Part shown: positions 1 to 9,782 of the stretch, piece by piece
Layout of the letters: each line of letters begins with the position of its first letter
How positions within the stretch are numbered: position 1 is the first letter of the stretch
From: Rhodocyclales bacterium
Lineage (GTDB): Bacteria > Pseudomonadota > Gammaproteobacteria > Burkholderiales > Rhodocyclaceae
Length of the DNA: 54,665 bases
NCBI GenBank assembly: GCA_016235765.1
Contig: JACRIZ010000003.1
Span: forward strand, 1 to 54,665
Direction: 5' to 3'
Notes under the pieces: generated by a model
Seen by the model: the letters and a program-made list of their open reading frames with translations, nothing else
The model's database searches: none
What the model was told of the DNA's origin: nothing
Program-made: the position numbers and the translations under genes

Positions 1-152
1 AGGCCGTCGGCATCACCGTGGTCTGGACCGCAGTGGCCGCGTTCGTCTCCTTCAAGATCGCCGACATCATCGTGGGTCTGCGCGTCACGGAAGACGAAGA
101 GCGCGAAGGCCTGGACATCACCTCGCACGGCGAGTCGGCCTACCACTACTGA
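1..152 (+). CDS. amtB: Ammonium transporter AmtB, C-terminal end (partial)
   Basis: Only the last 49 codons are in the window; the gene starts upstream. The peptide ends with a hydrophobic segment followed by VGLRVTEDEEREGLDITSHG and ESAYHY. This is the typical end of AmtB ammonium channels: the last transmembrane helix, then the cytoplasmic tail that docks the PII protein GlnK. The family moves ammonium across the inner membrane. A strong intrinsic terminator follows 37 bp after the stop, so this is the end of its transcript. The call rests on the tail sequence alone. Confidence 0.85.
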   Translation, partial: AVGITVVWTAVAAFVSFKIADIIVGLRVTEDEEREGLDITSHGESAYHY

Positions 153-188
153 GATTCTGCATCTCCTTCCGAGACACAAACTCGGTTA

Positions 189-217
189 CGGGCACCCCAA
201 AAGGGTGCCCGTTTTTT
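189..217 (+). terminator. Rho-independent terminator after amtB
   Basis: A perfect 9-bp stem, CGGGCACCC pairing with GGGTGCCCG, has a five-base CAAAA loop and is followed at once by six T residues on the plus strand. It lies between the convergent amtB and purU genes. Confidence 0.93.
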
Positions 218-226
218 ATTGGGAGT

Positions 227-1087
227 TCAGCGGAAGACGACGGTCTTGTTGCCGTGCACGAGCACGCGGTCCTCGAGGTGGTAGCGCAGTCCGCGCGCCA
301 GCACGGTCTTCTCGATGTCCTTGCCGTAGCGGACCATGTCGTCGGGCGAATCGGAGTGGTCGATGCGGATCACGTCCTGCTCGATGATCGGGCCCTGATC
401 CAGCTCGGCCGTCACGTAGTGGCAGGTGGCGCCGATCAGCTTGACGCCGCGCTGGTAGGCCTGGTGATAAGGCTTGGCGCCGACGAAGCTGGGCAGAAAA
501 CTGTGGTGGATGTTGAGGATGCGGCCCGGATAGGCCTCGCACAATTCGGGCGACAGGATCTGCATGTAGCGCGCCAATACGATGGAGTCGGCATGCACTT
601 CGTCGATCAGTCGATGCATTTCCGCATAGGCCTTCGGCTTGTTCTCCGGGGTAACGGGCACGTGGTGGAACGGGATGCCGTGCCACTCGACGAAGCCCTT
701 GAAGGTGTCGTGATTGGAGATCACGCAGGGAATCTCGATGTCGAGTTCCTTGGACTGCCAGCGCGCCAGCAGGTCGTAGAGGCAGTGCTCCTGCTTGGAG
801 ACCAGCACCACGACGCGTTTCTTCACTGCAGAGTCGGCAATCTTCCAGTCCAGGTGCAGTTCATCGGCGACCGGCCGAAAGCGGTCACGGAACTCCGCCA
901 GCATGAAGGGCAGCGAATCGGCTTTGATCTCGATGCGCATGAAATAGCGAGAGCTCCCGTCGTCTGCGTGGAAGCTCGACTCGAGGATCCAGCCCTTGTG
1001 TTCGGCCAGGAAACCGGTGACGCGGGCAATGATGCCGGTGCGATCGGGGCAGGAAGCGGCCAGCGTATAGAACCGGTCGCGATGCAT
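227..1087 (-). CDS. purU: Formyltetrahydrofolate deformylase PurU
   Basis: The 286-residue protein matches PurU, which hydrolyses 10-formyl-tetrahydrofolate to formate and tetrahydrofolate, balancing one-carbon pools and supplying formate for PurT-type purine synthesis. Residues about 5-80 form an ACT domain beginning YTLAASCPDRTGIIARVTGF. Residues about 90-275 are a formyltransferase-fold domain with the catalytic-region motifs NIHHSFLPSF and TAELDQGPI. Length is normal for the family. The ATG start lies one base after the thrH stop, so the two genes are co-transcribed on the minus strand and probably translationally coupled. Confidence 0.95.
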   Translation of the reverse strand: MHRDRFYTLAASCPDRTGIIARVTGFLAEHKGWILESSFHADDGSSRYFMRIEIKADSLPFMLAEFRDRFRPVADELHLDWKIADSAVKKRVVVLVSKQEHCLYDLLARWQSKELDIEIPCVISNHDTFKGFVEWHGIPFHHVPVTPENKPKAYAEMHRLIDEVHADSIVLARYMQILSPELCEAYPGRILNIHHSFLPSFVGAKPYHQAYQRGVKLIGATCHYVTAELDQGPIIEQDVIRIDHSDSPDDMVRYGKDIEKTVLARGLRYHLEDRVLVHGNKTVVFR

Positions 1088-1088
1088 C

Positions 1089-1697
1089 TCAGATCACCTT
1101 GGAGGCATCATCGATGGCGGCACGCAGCTCGTCGTAGCTGTTGGTGACGCCGAACTGCGGGAACTCGCGGATGACGTTTTCCGGCGCGTGGAACAGGATG
1201 CCGGCATGGGCTTCGGCGAGCATCGCCGTGTCGTTGTAGGAATCGCCGGCCGCGATCACCTTGAAGTTGAGTTCCTTGAAACGCTTCACCGATTCCTTTT
1301 TCTGGTTCGGCATGCGCAGGTGGTAGTTGACCAGGAAACCCTGCGCGTTCGCTTCCAGCTTGTGACAGAACAGCGTCGGCATGCCGAGCTGGCGCATCAT
1401 CGGCATGGCGAATTCGTAGTAGGTGTCGGACAGGATGATCACCTGATAGTCCTCGCGCAGGGCGTCGAGGAAGGCCTTGGCGCCGGGCATGGGGCCCATG
1501 TCGGCGATCACCTTCTGGATGTCGGGCAGGCCCAGCTTGTGCTGTTCGAGCAGCGCCAGCCGGTACTTCATCAGCTTGTCGTAGTCCGGCTCGTCGCGCG
1601 TCGTGCGACGCAGTTCCGGGATGCCGGTGCGCTCGGCGAACTCGATCCAGATTTCCGGAATCAATACGCCTTCGAGGTCGAGACAGACGAGTTGCAC
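1089..1697 (-). CDS. thrH: ThrH, phosphoserine phosphatase / homoserine phosphotransferase
   Basis: A HAD-superfamily phosphatase of the ThrH type, which dephosphorylates phosphoserine and can transfer the phosphate to homoserine. The HAD motifs are in order: nucleophile CLDLEGVL near the N-terminus, IILSDT in the middle, and AAGDSYNDT toward the end. The ending HAGILFHAPENVIREFPQF is characteristic of ThrH. The frame extends upstream to a TTG at 1712. I prefer the GTG at 1697 because a GGGGAG element sits just before it and the protein then aligns with Pseudomonas ThrH at the nucleophile Asp7. It sits between yheS and purU on the same strand. Confidence 0.9.
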   Translation of the reverse strand: MQLVCLDLEGVLIPEIWIEFAERTGIPELRRTTRDEPDYDKLMKYRLALLEQHKLGLPDIQKVIADMGPMPGAKAFLDALREDYQVIILSDTYYEFAMPMMRQLGMPTLFCHKLEANAQGFLVNYHLRMPNQKKESVKRFKELNFKVIAAGDSYNDTAMLAEAHAGILFHAPENVIREFPQFGVTNSYDELRAAIDDASKVI

Positions 1698-1728
1698 AGC
1701 GGTACTCCCCAATTGGAAAGGGGCGATT

Positions 1729-3627
<1,899 letters not shown>

Positions 3628-3647
3628 GAGTAAGGTAGCATTTGAGC

Positions 3648-4028
3648 ATGAAACGTCTCGCAGCACTCGTATCGGCGGCCCTGTTCCTGCTGCCGCCCAC
3701 CGCCCACGCCGACGCTACCGCAGCCCCGCCCATCGCGGACGACCCCGTCGCCATGAAGGCGATCGCCGGCCGCCTGCGCCAGGAGGCGGCCGACATGCGC
3801 CGCATCGCCGCGGATGAGCACGCGAAGGCGCAAACGGGGTGCTGGAAGAAGTTCCTGGTCTCGCGCTGCCTCGACCAGGCCGGCCAGGCACTCCGCGACG
3901 AGAAACTCAAGGCCGCCAACCTGGAGAGCCGCGCCCGCGCCATCGAACGCGAACTGAAGCGCCGCGAGATCGCCGAAAAGGATGCCCAGCGCGCCGAAAA
4001 GGACGCCGCCCAGGCCGACAAGCAATGA
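3648..4028 (+). CDS. Small secreted helical protein, unknown function
   Basis: A protein of 126 residues with a clear signal peptide (KRLAALVSAALFLLPPTAHA, cleavage after AHA). The mature part is rich in Ala, Arg, Glu and Lys, with heptad-like charged stretches suggesting a long helix or coiled coil. It contains two cysteines (TGCWKKFLVSRC). I do not recognise a domain. The ATG at 3648 is used; a TTG two codons upstream is also possible. Its stop overlaps the methyltransferase start by four bases (ATGA), so both are in one operon with gshA. The yheS start lies 20 bp away on the other strand, so promoters must overlap the coding sequences. Confidence 0.7.
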   Translation: MKRLAALVSAALFLLPPTAHADATAAPPIADDPVAMKAIAGRLRQEAADMRRIAADEHAKAQTGCWKKFLVSRCLDQAGQALRDEKLKAANLESRARAIERELKRREIAEKDAQRAEKDAAQADKQ

Positions 4029-5206
4029 GTTCCCACACGCTACGCGACATCGCCACGCGCGGCCAGGTGTTCACGCCCGCGCCCATCGTCGAGCGCATGC
4101 TCGGCCTGATCCGCAATCGCGGCCGCGTGCTCGAACCGGCCTGCGGCGACGGCGCCTTCATGACGCGGATTCCGCCGCACTACCCGGACGTGGTGGCGAT
4201 CGAGATCGACCCGGCCCACTGCCCCGACGGCGCCCTCAACGCCGACTTCTTCACCTACCCGGACGTCGAGAAGTTCGACACCATCATCGGCAACCCGCCC
4301 TACGTCAAGGCGCGCGACATCGCGCCGGAAACACGCCGGCATTTCTCGACACAACTGCTCGACGGCCACGCCAACCTCTACCTGCACTTCATCGAGAAGT
4401 GCGTGCGCCACCTGAAGCCCGGCGGCGAACTGATCTTCATCACGCCGCGCGACTTCCTCAAGGCCACCGGCGCCGCCAGGCTCAACACCTGGCTGTTCGA
4501 CCAGGGCACCATCACCGACTTCGAGGACCTCGGCGACGCGCGCATCTTCGACGGCGTGGTGCCCAACTGCGCCATCTGGCGCTTCGAGAAGGGCAACCTG
4601 CGCCGCCGCACCCATGACGGCCGGCGCACGCTCTGCGCCGCCGGACAGATCCTGTTCACGCGCGGCATCTACAGCGTGCCGCTGAAGAGCGTGTTCTCGG
4701 TCAAGGTGGGCGCCGTCTCGGGCGCCGACGACGTCTTCACCAATGCCGAGCTCGGCAACGCCGACTTCGTCTGCTCGAAGACGGCGCAGACGGCTGAGCT
4801 GCGGCGCATGATCTTCGACGCCCCGCTGCCTTGGCTGGAACAGTTCAAGGAACGCCTGCTGGCGCGGCGGGTAACGCGCTTCGACGAGCACAACTGGTGG
4901 AAGTGGGGCCGCCGCCACCATGTTTCGGACGCCCCGCGCATCTACGTGAACCAGAAGACTCGCCAGCCGCAGCCCTTCTTCCTCAACGACTGCCGGAACT
5001 ACGACGGCTCCGTCCTGGCGCTGTTTCCGCATCGCGCCGACCTCGACGCGGGTGAGATGAGACGGCTGACTGCGCTGCTCAACGAAGTCGACTGGCACGA
5101 ACTGGGCTTCGTCTGCGACGGCCGCCACATTTTCTCGCAGCGCAGCCTGGAGAGCACCCTGCTGCCCGAGGATTTCGCCGCCTACGAGGTTGGCGGACTG
5201 GGTTAG
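4025..5206 (+). CDS. Solitary N6-adenine DNA methyltransferase (Eco57I/TaqI-like)
   Basis: A class I SAM-dependent methyltransferase of 393 residues. The motifs follow the gamma-type amino-methyltransferase order: QVFTPAPIVERML near residue 14 (motif X), VLEPACGDGAF near residue 35 (SAM-binding motif I) and IIGNPPYVKARD near residue 88 (catalytic motif IV, N-P-P-Y). Roughly the last 200 residues lack motifs I recognise and probably form the target-recognition region. Such enzymes methylate adenine N6 in DNA. No restriction endonuclease is nearby, and the gene sits in what looks like a housekeeping operon: its start overlaps the upstream stop and gshA follows after 8 bp. An epigenetic or orphan role is inferred. 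Confidence 0.82.
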   Translation: MSSHTLRDIATRGQVFTPAPIVERMLGLIRNRGRVLEPACGDGAFMTRIPPHYPDVVAIEIDPAHCPDGALNADFFTYPDVEKFDTIIGNPPYVKARDIAPETRRHFSTQLLDGHANLYLHFIEKCVRHLKPGGELIFITPRDFLKATGAARLNTWLFDQGTITDFEDLGDARIFDGVVPNCAIWRFEKGNLRRRTHDGRRTLCAAGQILFTRGIYSVPLKSVFSVKVGAVSGADDVFTNAELGNADFVCSKTAQTAELRRMIFDAPLPWLEQFKERLLARRVTRFDEHNWWKWGRRHHVSDAPRIYVNQKTRQPQPFFLNDCRNYDGSVLALFPHRADLDAGEMRRLTALLNEVDWHELGFVCDGRHIFSQRSLESTLLPEDFAAYEVGGLG

Positions 5207-5214
5207 GATTCGGC

Positions 5215-6510
5215 ATGGTTCCACATCTCACCACCGCCCTCACCGGCCCGCTGCTCGAACTGGAGCGGCGCTTCCTCGAGTCCGAAACCGCCATCGAGCG
5301 CTGGCTGCGCGGCCAGTGGCAGGAACACACGCCGCCGTTCTACGCCTCGGTTGACCTGCGCAATGCCGGCTTCAAGCTGGCACCCGTGGACACCAACCTG
5401 TTCCCGGGTGGCTTCAATAACCTGAATCCGGCCTTCCTGCCGCTGTGCGTGCAGGCAGCCCAGGTCGCGATCGAGAAGGTCTGCCCCGAAGCCAAGAACC
5501 TGCTGCTGGTTCCCGAAAACCACACGCGCAACCAGTTCTACCTGATGAACGTCGCGCACCTGGCCGCCATCCTGCGCCACACCGGCCTCGATGTCCGTGT
5601 GGGTTCGCTGCTGCCGGACATCACCGCACCGACGACCCTGAGCCTGCCCGACGGCCAGACGCTGACGCTGGAACCACTCAGGCGTCTGGGCCCCGGCGGT
5701 CACCGGCTCGGCCTGGACGGCTTCGATCCCTGTGCGGTGCTGCTCAACAACGACCTGTCGGCGGGCGTGCCGGACATCCTGAAGGACCTGCACGAACAGT
5801 TCGTCATTCCGCCGCTGCATGCCGGCTGGCACGTACGCCGCAAGTCGCGCCACTTCGCCGCCTACCGCGAGGTCGCGCAGTCCTTCGCGCAGGAGATCGG
5901 CATCGACCCCTGGCTGATCGATCCCGAGTTCGAAGTCTGCGGCCAGATCAACTTCCACGAGCGTACCGGCGAGGAGTGCCTGGAGGCGCAGGTCGACACC
6001 CTGCTGTTCCGCATCCGTGCCAAGTACCGCGAGCACGGCATCGACGCCGAGCCCTTCGTGATCGTCAAGGCCGACGCCGGCACCTACGGCATGGGCATCA
6101 TGACGGTAAAGGATGCCAGCGAGGTGAAGGACCTCAACCGCAGGCAGCGCAACAAGATGGCGGTGGTGAAGGAAGGCCTGCAGGTAACCGAGGTGATGAT
6201 CCAGGAAGGCGTGCCGACCTTCGAGACGGTCGCCGAGGGAACCGCCGAGCCGGTGATCTACATGATCGACCGCTACGTGGTGGGCGGCTTCTACCGGGTG
6301 AATACCCAGCGCGGCATCGACGAAAACCTCAACGCCCCAGGCATGCGCTTCGAGCCGCTGGCCTTCGATTGCGGCTGCTCGCTGCCGAACTGCTTCCTCG
6401 GGCCTGACGCGCCGCCCAACCGCTTCTACGCCTACGGAGTCGTCGCGCGCCTGGCGCTGCTCGCCGCGGCGCTGGAGCTGGAGCGCAGCGAGGCCGGTCC
6501 TTCAGCCTAG
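5215..6510 (+). CDS. gshA: Glutamate-cysteine ligase, ferrooxidans/betaproteobacterial type
   Basis: This 431-residue protein resembles the GshA family first defined in Acidithiobacillus ferrooxidans and common in betaproteobacteria; it is unrelated in sequence to E. coli GshA. It catalyses ATP-dependent joining of glutamate and cysteine, the first step of glutathione synthesis. Recognisable stretches are DTNLFPGGFNNLNP near residue 59, PENHTRNQFYLMN near residue 100, VIVKADAGTYGMGIMTV near residue 284 (ATP-grasp-like nucleotide binding) and the end GCSLPNCFLGPDAPPNRFY. An AGGA element precedes the ATG. The last bases overlap the end of the convergent HD-GYP gene. Confidence 0.9.
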   Translation: MVPHLTTALTGPLLELERRFLESETAIERWLRGQWQEHTPPFYASVDLRNAGFKLAPVDTNLFPGGFNNLNPAFLPLCVQAAQVAIEKVCPEAKNLLLVPENHTRNQFYLMNVAHLAAILRHTGLDVRVGSLLPDITAPTTLSLPDGQTLTLEPLRRLGPGGHRLGLDGFDPCAVLLNNDLSAGVPDILKDLHEQFVIPPLHAGWHVRRKSRHFAAYREVAQSFAQEIGIDPWLIDPEFEVCGQINFHERTGEECLEAQVDTLLFRIRAKYREHGIDAEPFVIVKADAGTYGMGIMTVKDASEVKDLNRRQRNKMAVVKEGLQVTEVMIQEGVPTFETVAEGTAEPVIYMIDRYVVGGFYRVNTQRGIDENLNAPGMRFEPLAFDCGCSLPNCFLGPDAPPNRFYAYGVVARLALLAAALELERSEAGPSA

Positions 6511-7743
6511 GCCAAAGTGGCCCGCGATCGTATCGCGCAAGAGGTCTTCCACCTCGGCGTCGGTCAGGGCGCTCAAGCGCCGGTACAAGTCCGGCGCGAT
6601 GCGCGTGAAGGCGTCCACCAGGACTGGGTCGAAATGGTCGCCGGAATCCCTGCCCAGCATTTCGAGCGATTGCTGCAGCGATACCGCCTCCTTGTACGGG
6701 CGCCTCGAAGTAAGGGCGTCGAACATGTCGACCACGGCGAATATTCGCGCCGACAGGGGAATCGCGGCGCCAGCCAGACCTTGGGGATAGCCGCTGCCGT
6801 TGAACTTCTCGTGGTGGTTCAGCACCACTTCCCGGGCCGTCGCCAGCCACGAGGACTTCTGGAGGATATGGCCGCCCACTTCGACGTGGGTCTTCATGAC
6901 CTCGAACTCGTTTGAATCGAGATTGCCCGGCTTCAGCAATATGCTGTCCGGAATGCCGATCTTGCCGACATCGTGAAGGAAGGCGCCGGCGATCAATGCC
7001 CGCATCTGGTCGTCCGGCAACTTGAGTGCGCGCGCCAGCTCGACCGCGTAAATGGCGACCCGATAGTTATGCGCGCTGGTGCCGGAATCCCGCTTGGCGA
7101 TTGCGCTGCCCAGCACTTCCATCAACTCGATGTTGCCGTTCAGGATCGCCTTCGACTTGTGGATCACCTCCTGGTTGAGGCTCATCAGCAGCGGAAACAG
7201 CAGCACGCCGGTCAGGATGACCGACAGGACGATGCTCAGCACCGCGCGAATCAGGCTATGCCTGATTTCTGCGTTGGTCTTGGCATCGACTTCGTAGATG
7301 CCTTCGAAGACACCCATCGGCAGCGGAATCAGCACCAGGATAAAGGTGCTTCCGTTGACATCGATGCGGCGATAGAGCGGCGAAGAATCCTCCGGAAAAC
7401 CGTGCTGCAATCCGCTCAATGCGTCGGCCACCCACTCCCTGCCTTCGGCGATGACTTCGATGCGCTTCCGCCGGTCGGCGTCATAGAACTCGACGATCGG
7501 GAAGTGGCGGAGCAGTTCCTTGCGCACGGTAGCCACCAACTTGGGGGCGCCAAGGTCGACCGGGCCGCTGCTCAGATGTTGCTCGACGAAGTCGTTCGCT
7601 GCGCGCTTGGCAAGAATGACCGCCGCAGTGTCGACGCGCTCGAGCTCCACCCAGTACTGCAATGCCCCCAACACAAGGCTCAGCACGCCCACTACTCCGG
7701 CGATGCGAACGATGGCCTGGCGCCCGATGCTGGGAATCTGCAT
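6502..7743 (-). CDS. Membrane HD-GYP domain protein (c-di-GMP phosphodiesterase)
   Basis: A protein of 413 residues with an N-terminal membrane helix, a periplasmic sensor region of about 130 residues, a second membrane helix near residues 170-195 and a C-terminal HD-GYP domain. The domain shows HNYRVAIYAVELA, the metal-binding HDVGKIGIPD and HHEKFNGSGYP with the G-Y-P signature, then D of VDMFDALTSRRPYK. HD-GYP enzymes hydrolyse cyclic di-GMP, so this is probably a membrane receptor lowering the second messenger. The ATG at 7743 is preferred over a TTG at 7809. The stop overlaps the gshA end by 9 bp (convergent). Confidence 0.92.
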   Translation of the reverse strand: MQIPSIGRQAIVRIAGVVGVLSLVLGALQYWVELERVDTAAVILAKRAANDFVEQHLSSGPVDLGAPKLVATVRKELLRHFPIVEFYDADRRKRIEVIAEGREWVADALSGLQHGFPEDSSPLYRRIDVNGSTFILVLIPLPMGVFEGIYEVDAKTNAEIRHSLIRAVLSIVLSVILTGVLLFPLLMSLNQEVIHKSKAILNGNIELMEVLGSAIAKRDSGTSAHNYRVAIYAVELARALKLPDDQMRALIAGAFLHDVGKIGIPDSILLKPGNLDSNEFEVMKTHVEVGGHILQKSSWLATAREVVLNHHEKFNGSGYPQGLAGAAIPLSARIFAVVDMFDALTSRRPYKEAVSLQQSLEMLGRDSGDHFDPVLVDAFTRIAPDLYRRLSALTDAEVEDLLRDTIAGHFGLG

Positions 7744-7861
7744 CCTTGCGATTTTCGCTCGGCTTGAGGCGCCGTGGCTTATGTCGCGGTTAACCCGACT
7801 TCGCGCCAACCGCGGCCGATGGTCTATATTAGCGCCCTCTAATTATCAACCGGAGTCCGCC

Positions 7862-8638
7862 ATGTCCCCCCTGTTCACCGCCAACGCGATTGCCGCGCTG
7901 CACGACCCGCTCAACCGCCATCCGCTCTACCCGGCGGTGCAGTCGCTCGACGACCTGCGCCTCTTCATGTCCCACCATATCTATTCGGTGTGGGACTTCA
8001 TGTCGCTGCTGAAGAATCTCCAGCACCACATCGCGCCGACCACGCAGCCGTGGAAGCCGCGCGGCAGTCCCGAGGTGCGCTATTTCATCAACCAGATCGT
8101 GGTCGGCGAAGAATGTGACGACGGGCTGCCCGACGCCGACGGCAATCCCACCCACGCCAGCCACTTCGAGCTCTACTGCGACGCCATGCGCGAAGTAGGC
8201 GCCGACCCGCAACCGGCCATCCGATTCTCGGAAGTCGCCGCCGACCGGGGTTTCGAGGCCGCGCTGGCGCTGGATATCGCGCCGCCCGCGGCGCGCGACT
8301 TCATGCGCAGCACCTTCGGTTTCATCGCCACCGGCAAGCCGCATGTCGCCGGCGCCGCTTTCGCCCTGGGCCGCGAGCACATCATCCCCGAGATGTTCCG
8401 CGCCCTGCTGGCCAAGATGAACATTTCCGCCGCGCAAGCGCCGGCCTTCCACTTCTACCTCGAGCGCCACATCCACCTCGACGAGGACTTCCACGCGCCG
8501 CTGGCGCTGCGCATGGTCAACGAGCTGATCGGCGGCGATGCCGGAAAGCTGGCAGAAGCCGAGGCTGCCGCGGTTGCGGCGGTGAGAGCCCGCATCGGCT
8601 TCTGGGACGGCGTGCTGACAGCCCTGAAGAAGGGCTGA
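7862..8638 (+). CDS. DUF3050 haem-oxygenase-like fold protein
   Basis: A soluble protein of 258 residues matching the DUF3050 family: LNRHPLYPAVQSLDDLRLFM, HHIYSVWDFMSLLKNLQ, a mid-region FIATGKPHVAGAAFALGRE and FHFYLERHIHLDEDFHAPLA. Conserved His and Glu residues in the helices suggest a haem-oxygenase/iron-binding four-helix fold. Members are proposed to be di-iron or haem-oxygenase-like enzymes, but the reaction is unknown to me. It is monocistronic: divergent from the HD-GYP gene and followed by a hairpin shared with the convergent rhodanese gene. A TATATT element lies about 30 bp before the ATG without a clear -35 box. Confidence 0.8.
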   Translation: MSPLFTANAIAALHDPLNRHPLYPAVQSLDDLRLFMSHHIYSVWDFMSLLKNLQHHIAPTTQPWKPRGSPEVRYFINQIVVGEECDDGLPDADGNPTHASHFELYCDAMREVGADPQPAIRFSEVAADRGFEAALALDIAPPAARDFMRSTFGFIATGKPHVAGAAFALGREHIIPEMFRALLAKMNISAAQAPAFHFYLERHIHLDEDFHAPLALRMVNELIGGDAGKLAEAEAAAVAAVRARIGFWDGVLTALKKG

Positions 8639-8647
8639 AAACGGAAA

Positions 8648-8668
8648 CGGCCCGCCATGGGCGGGCCG
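8648..8668. terminator. Hairpin terminator between convergent genes
   Basis: A 9-bp perfect stem, CGGCCCGCC / GGCGGGCCG, with a three-base loop. The minus strand continues with GTTTCC and GTTTT, so it best serves the rhodanese gene; the plus strand lacks a T-run. Confidence 0.6.
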
Positions 8669-8687
8669 CCTCGGAACGGCCAGGGTA

Positions 8688-9272
8688 TTACAGGGAGGAC
8701 ATCTTGTCCTTGGCCAATTCGTAGGACCAGGGCAGGCCGTCGTTCTTCCAGCCGTTGACGGCGCGCCGGCCTTCCTTGCTCAGATCGCCCTCGAAGCCTT
8801 CGAGCACGCTATACACCTTGGTGAAGCCGGCCTTGGCGAGCAGGTTGGCTGCCGTGGCGCTGCGGTCGCCGGAGCGGCACATGAGGATCACGGTGTCGTT
8901 CTTGCCCAGACCCTTGGCTTCGAGCTTGGCGATCACGGCGGGCAGGAAGCCGCTGTTCGCCATCAGCTTGTAGGCGTTCTTCTTAGCGTCCCACTCCGGC
9001 AGTTCGGGCATCACCATGTAGGGGATGTTCGCGTCCACCACCGAAGCCATGCCCACGAACATCGCTTCCTGGGGAGTCCGGACATCGATGAACAGGGTCT
9101 TGGCGGCCTCGGGACCGTTCATCCGCGCCAATGCATCCTTGGGATGCAGATAGAGCTTCAGCGCCGTCGCCTTCTTCTCGGGAACGGAATCAAAATCACC
9201 GGCGACGGCGGGCAAGGCCGCCATCAGAGCAATCGCGCCAATCACACCGAAAGTCATTCTTCCAACGGGCAT
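8688..9272 (-). CDS. Exported rhodanese-domain protein
   Basis: A 194-residue protein beginning with a signal peptide (GVIGAIALMAALPAVA, cleavage near AVAGD), so it is periplasmic. The rhodanese domain carries LFIDVRTPQEAMFVG and the active loop CRSGDRSATAANLL, with the catalytic Cys followed by the usual R-S-G-x-R. Single-domain rhodaneses bind or transfer sulfane sulfur; the physiological acceptor here is unknown. The ATG at 9272 has GGAGA six bases upstream, which decides the start over longer frames. It is transcribed alone. Confidence 0.88.
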   Translation of the reverse strand: MPVGRMTFGVIGAIALMAALPAVAGDFDSVPEKKATALKLYLHPKDALARMNGPEAAKTLFIDVRTPQEAMFVGMASVVDANIPYMVMPELPEWDAKKNAYKLMANSGFLPAVIAKLEAKGLGKNDTVILMCRSGDRSATAANLLAKAGFTKVYSVLEGFEGDLSKEGRRAVNGWKNDGLPWSYELAKDKMSSL

Positions 9273-9484
9273 AACTGTCTCCAAAAGAGGGTTCAAGATC
9301 GGGATCAACTTCGCCTATCGCGGCATTACAGGCGGATATCCGGCTTGCATGGTTGCGACGAGCGGCACGCATGATAGCCGAGCCAGTCGAGTTGTTTCAT
9401 TTCATGCGCGAGGCGACACTTTCCGGGGCAACCCGGTCAAGCCGGTATGATGCGCAAAGCGATCCGCAACCACGGGAGTCGGTC

Positions 9485-9763
9485 ATGTCCATCGAGGGCT
9501 TATCCAAGGAACAGCGCATCCTGCGCGTGCTGCGCAAGACGCTCGGCAACATCGTCAAGGACACCACGCCGCGGCCCGGCTTCGCCCACCCGCTGAGCGA
9601 GAACACCATCCGCGACATCAAGGAGCTGTTCGCGCTGATCGCCGAGCGCGAGCGCGAACTGGCGCAGGAAGCGGGTTTCGCCGAAGAACGCCCGCATTTC
9701 AGCGACGAGCAACCTTCCGCGCAGGTCGTCGACTTCCACAAGCCGCCGAAGAAGCCGAACTGA
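9485..9763 (+). CDS. Small conserved-looking protein upstream of apbE
   Basis: A soluble, charged protein of 92 residues starting MSIEGLSKEQRILRVLRKTL. It is largely helical in composition, with a run of Arg/Glu (IAERERELAQEAGF) and a proline-lysine tail. There is no signal peptide, membrane segment or motif I recognise. It ends 19 bp before the apbE start, on the same strand, so it probably heads the apbE-PTS transcript. Coding is supported by the frame length, composition and spacing only. A small GCAA-loop hairpin lies in its upstream region at 9423-9436. Confidence 0.65.
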   Translation: MSIEGLSKEQRILRVLRKTLGNIVKDTTPRPGFAHPLSENTIRDIKELFALIAERERELAQEAGFAEERPHFSDEQPSAQVVDFHKPPKKPN

Positions 9764-9782
9764 ATCTGCGGTGCTCGCAGCG

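Noticed and set aside
5050-5072. Exact GTCAGCCG on the minus strand in the methyltransferase gene
   Set aside because: There is no A-rich leader and the spaced half reads TCACC rather than ACGCC. A lone 8-mer is expected by chance.
9423-9436. Small hairpin with GCAA tetraloop before the 92-residue gene
   Set aside because: A five-base-pair stem alone is too short to call a riboswitch or terminator.
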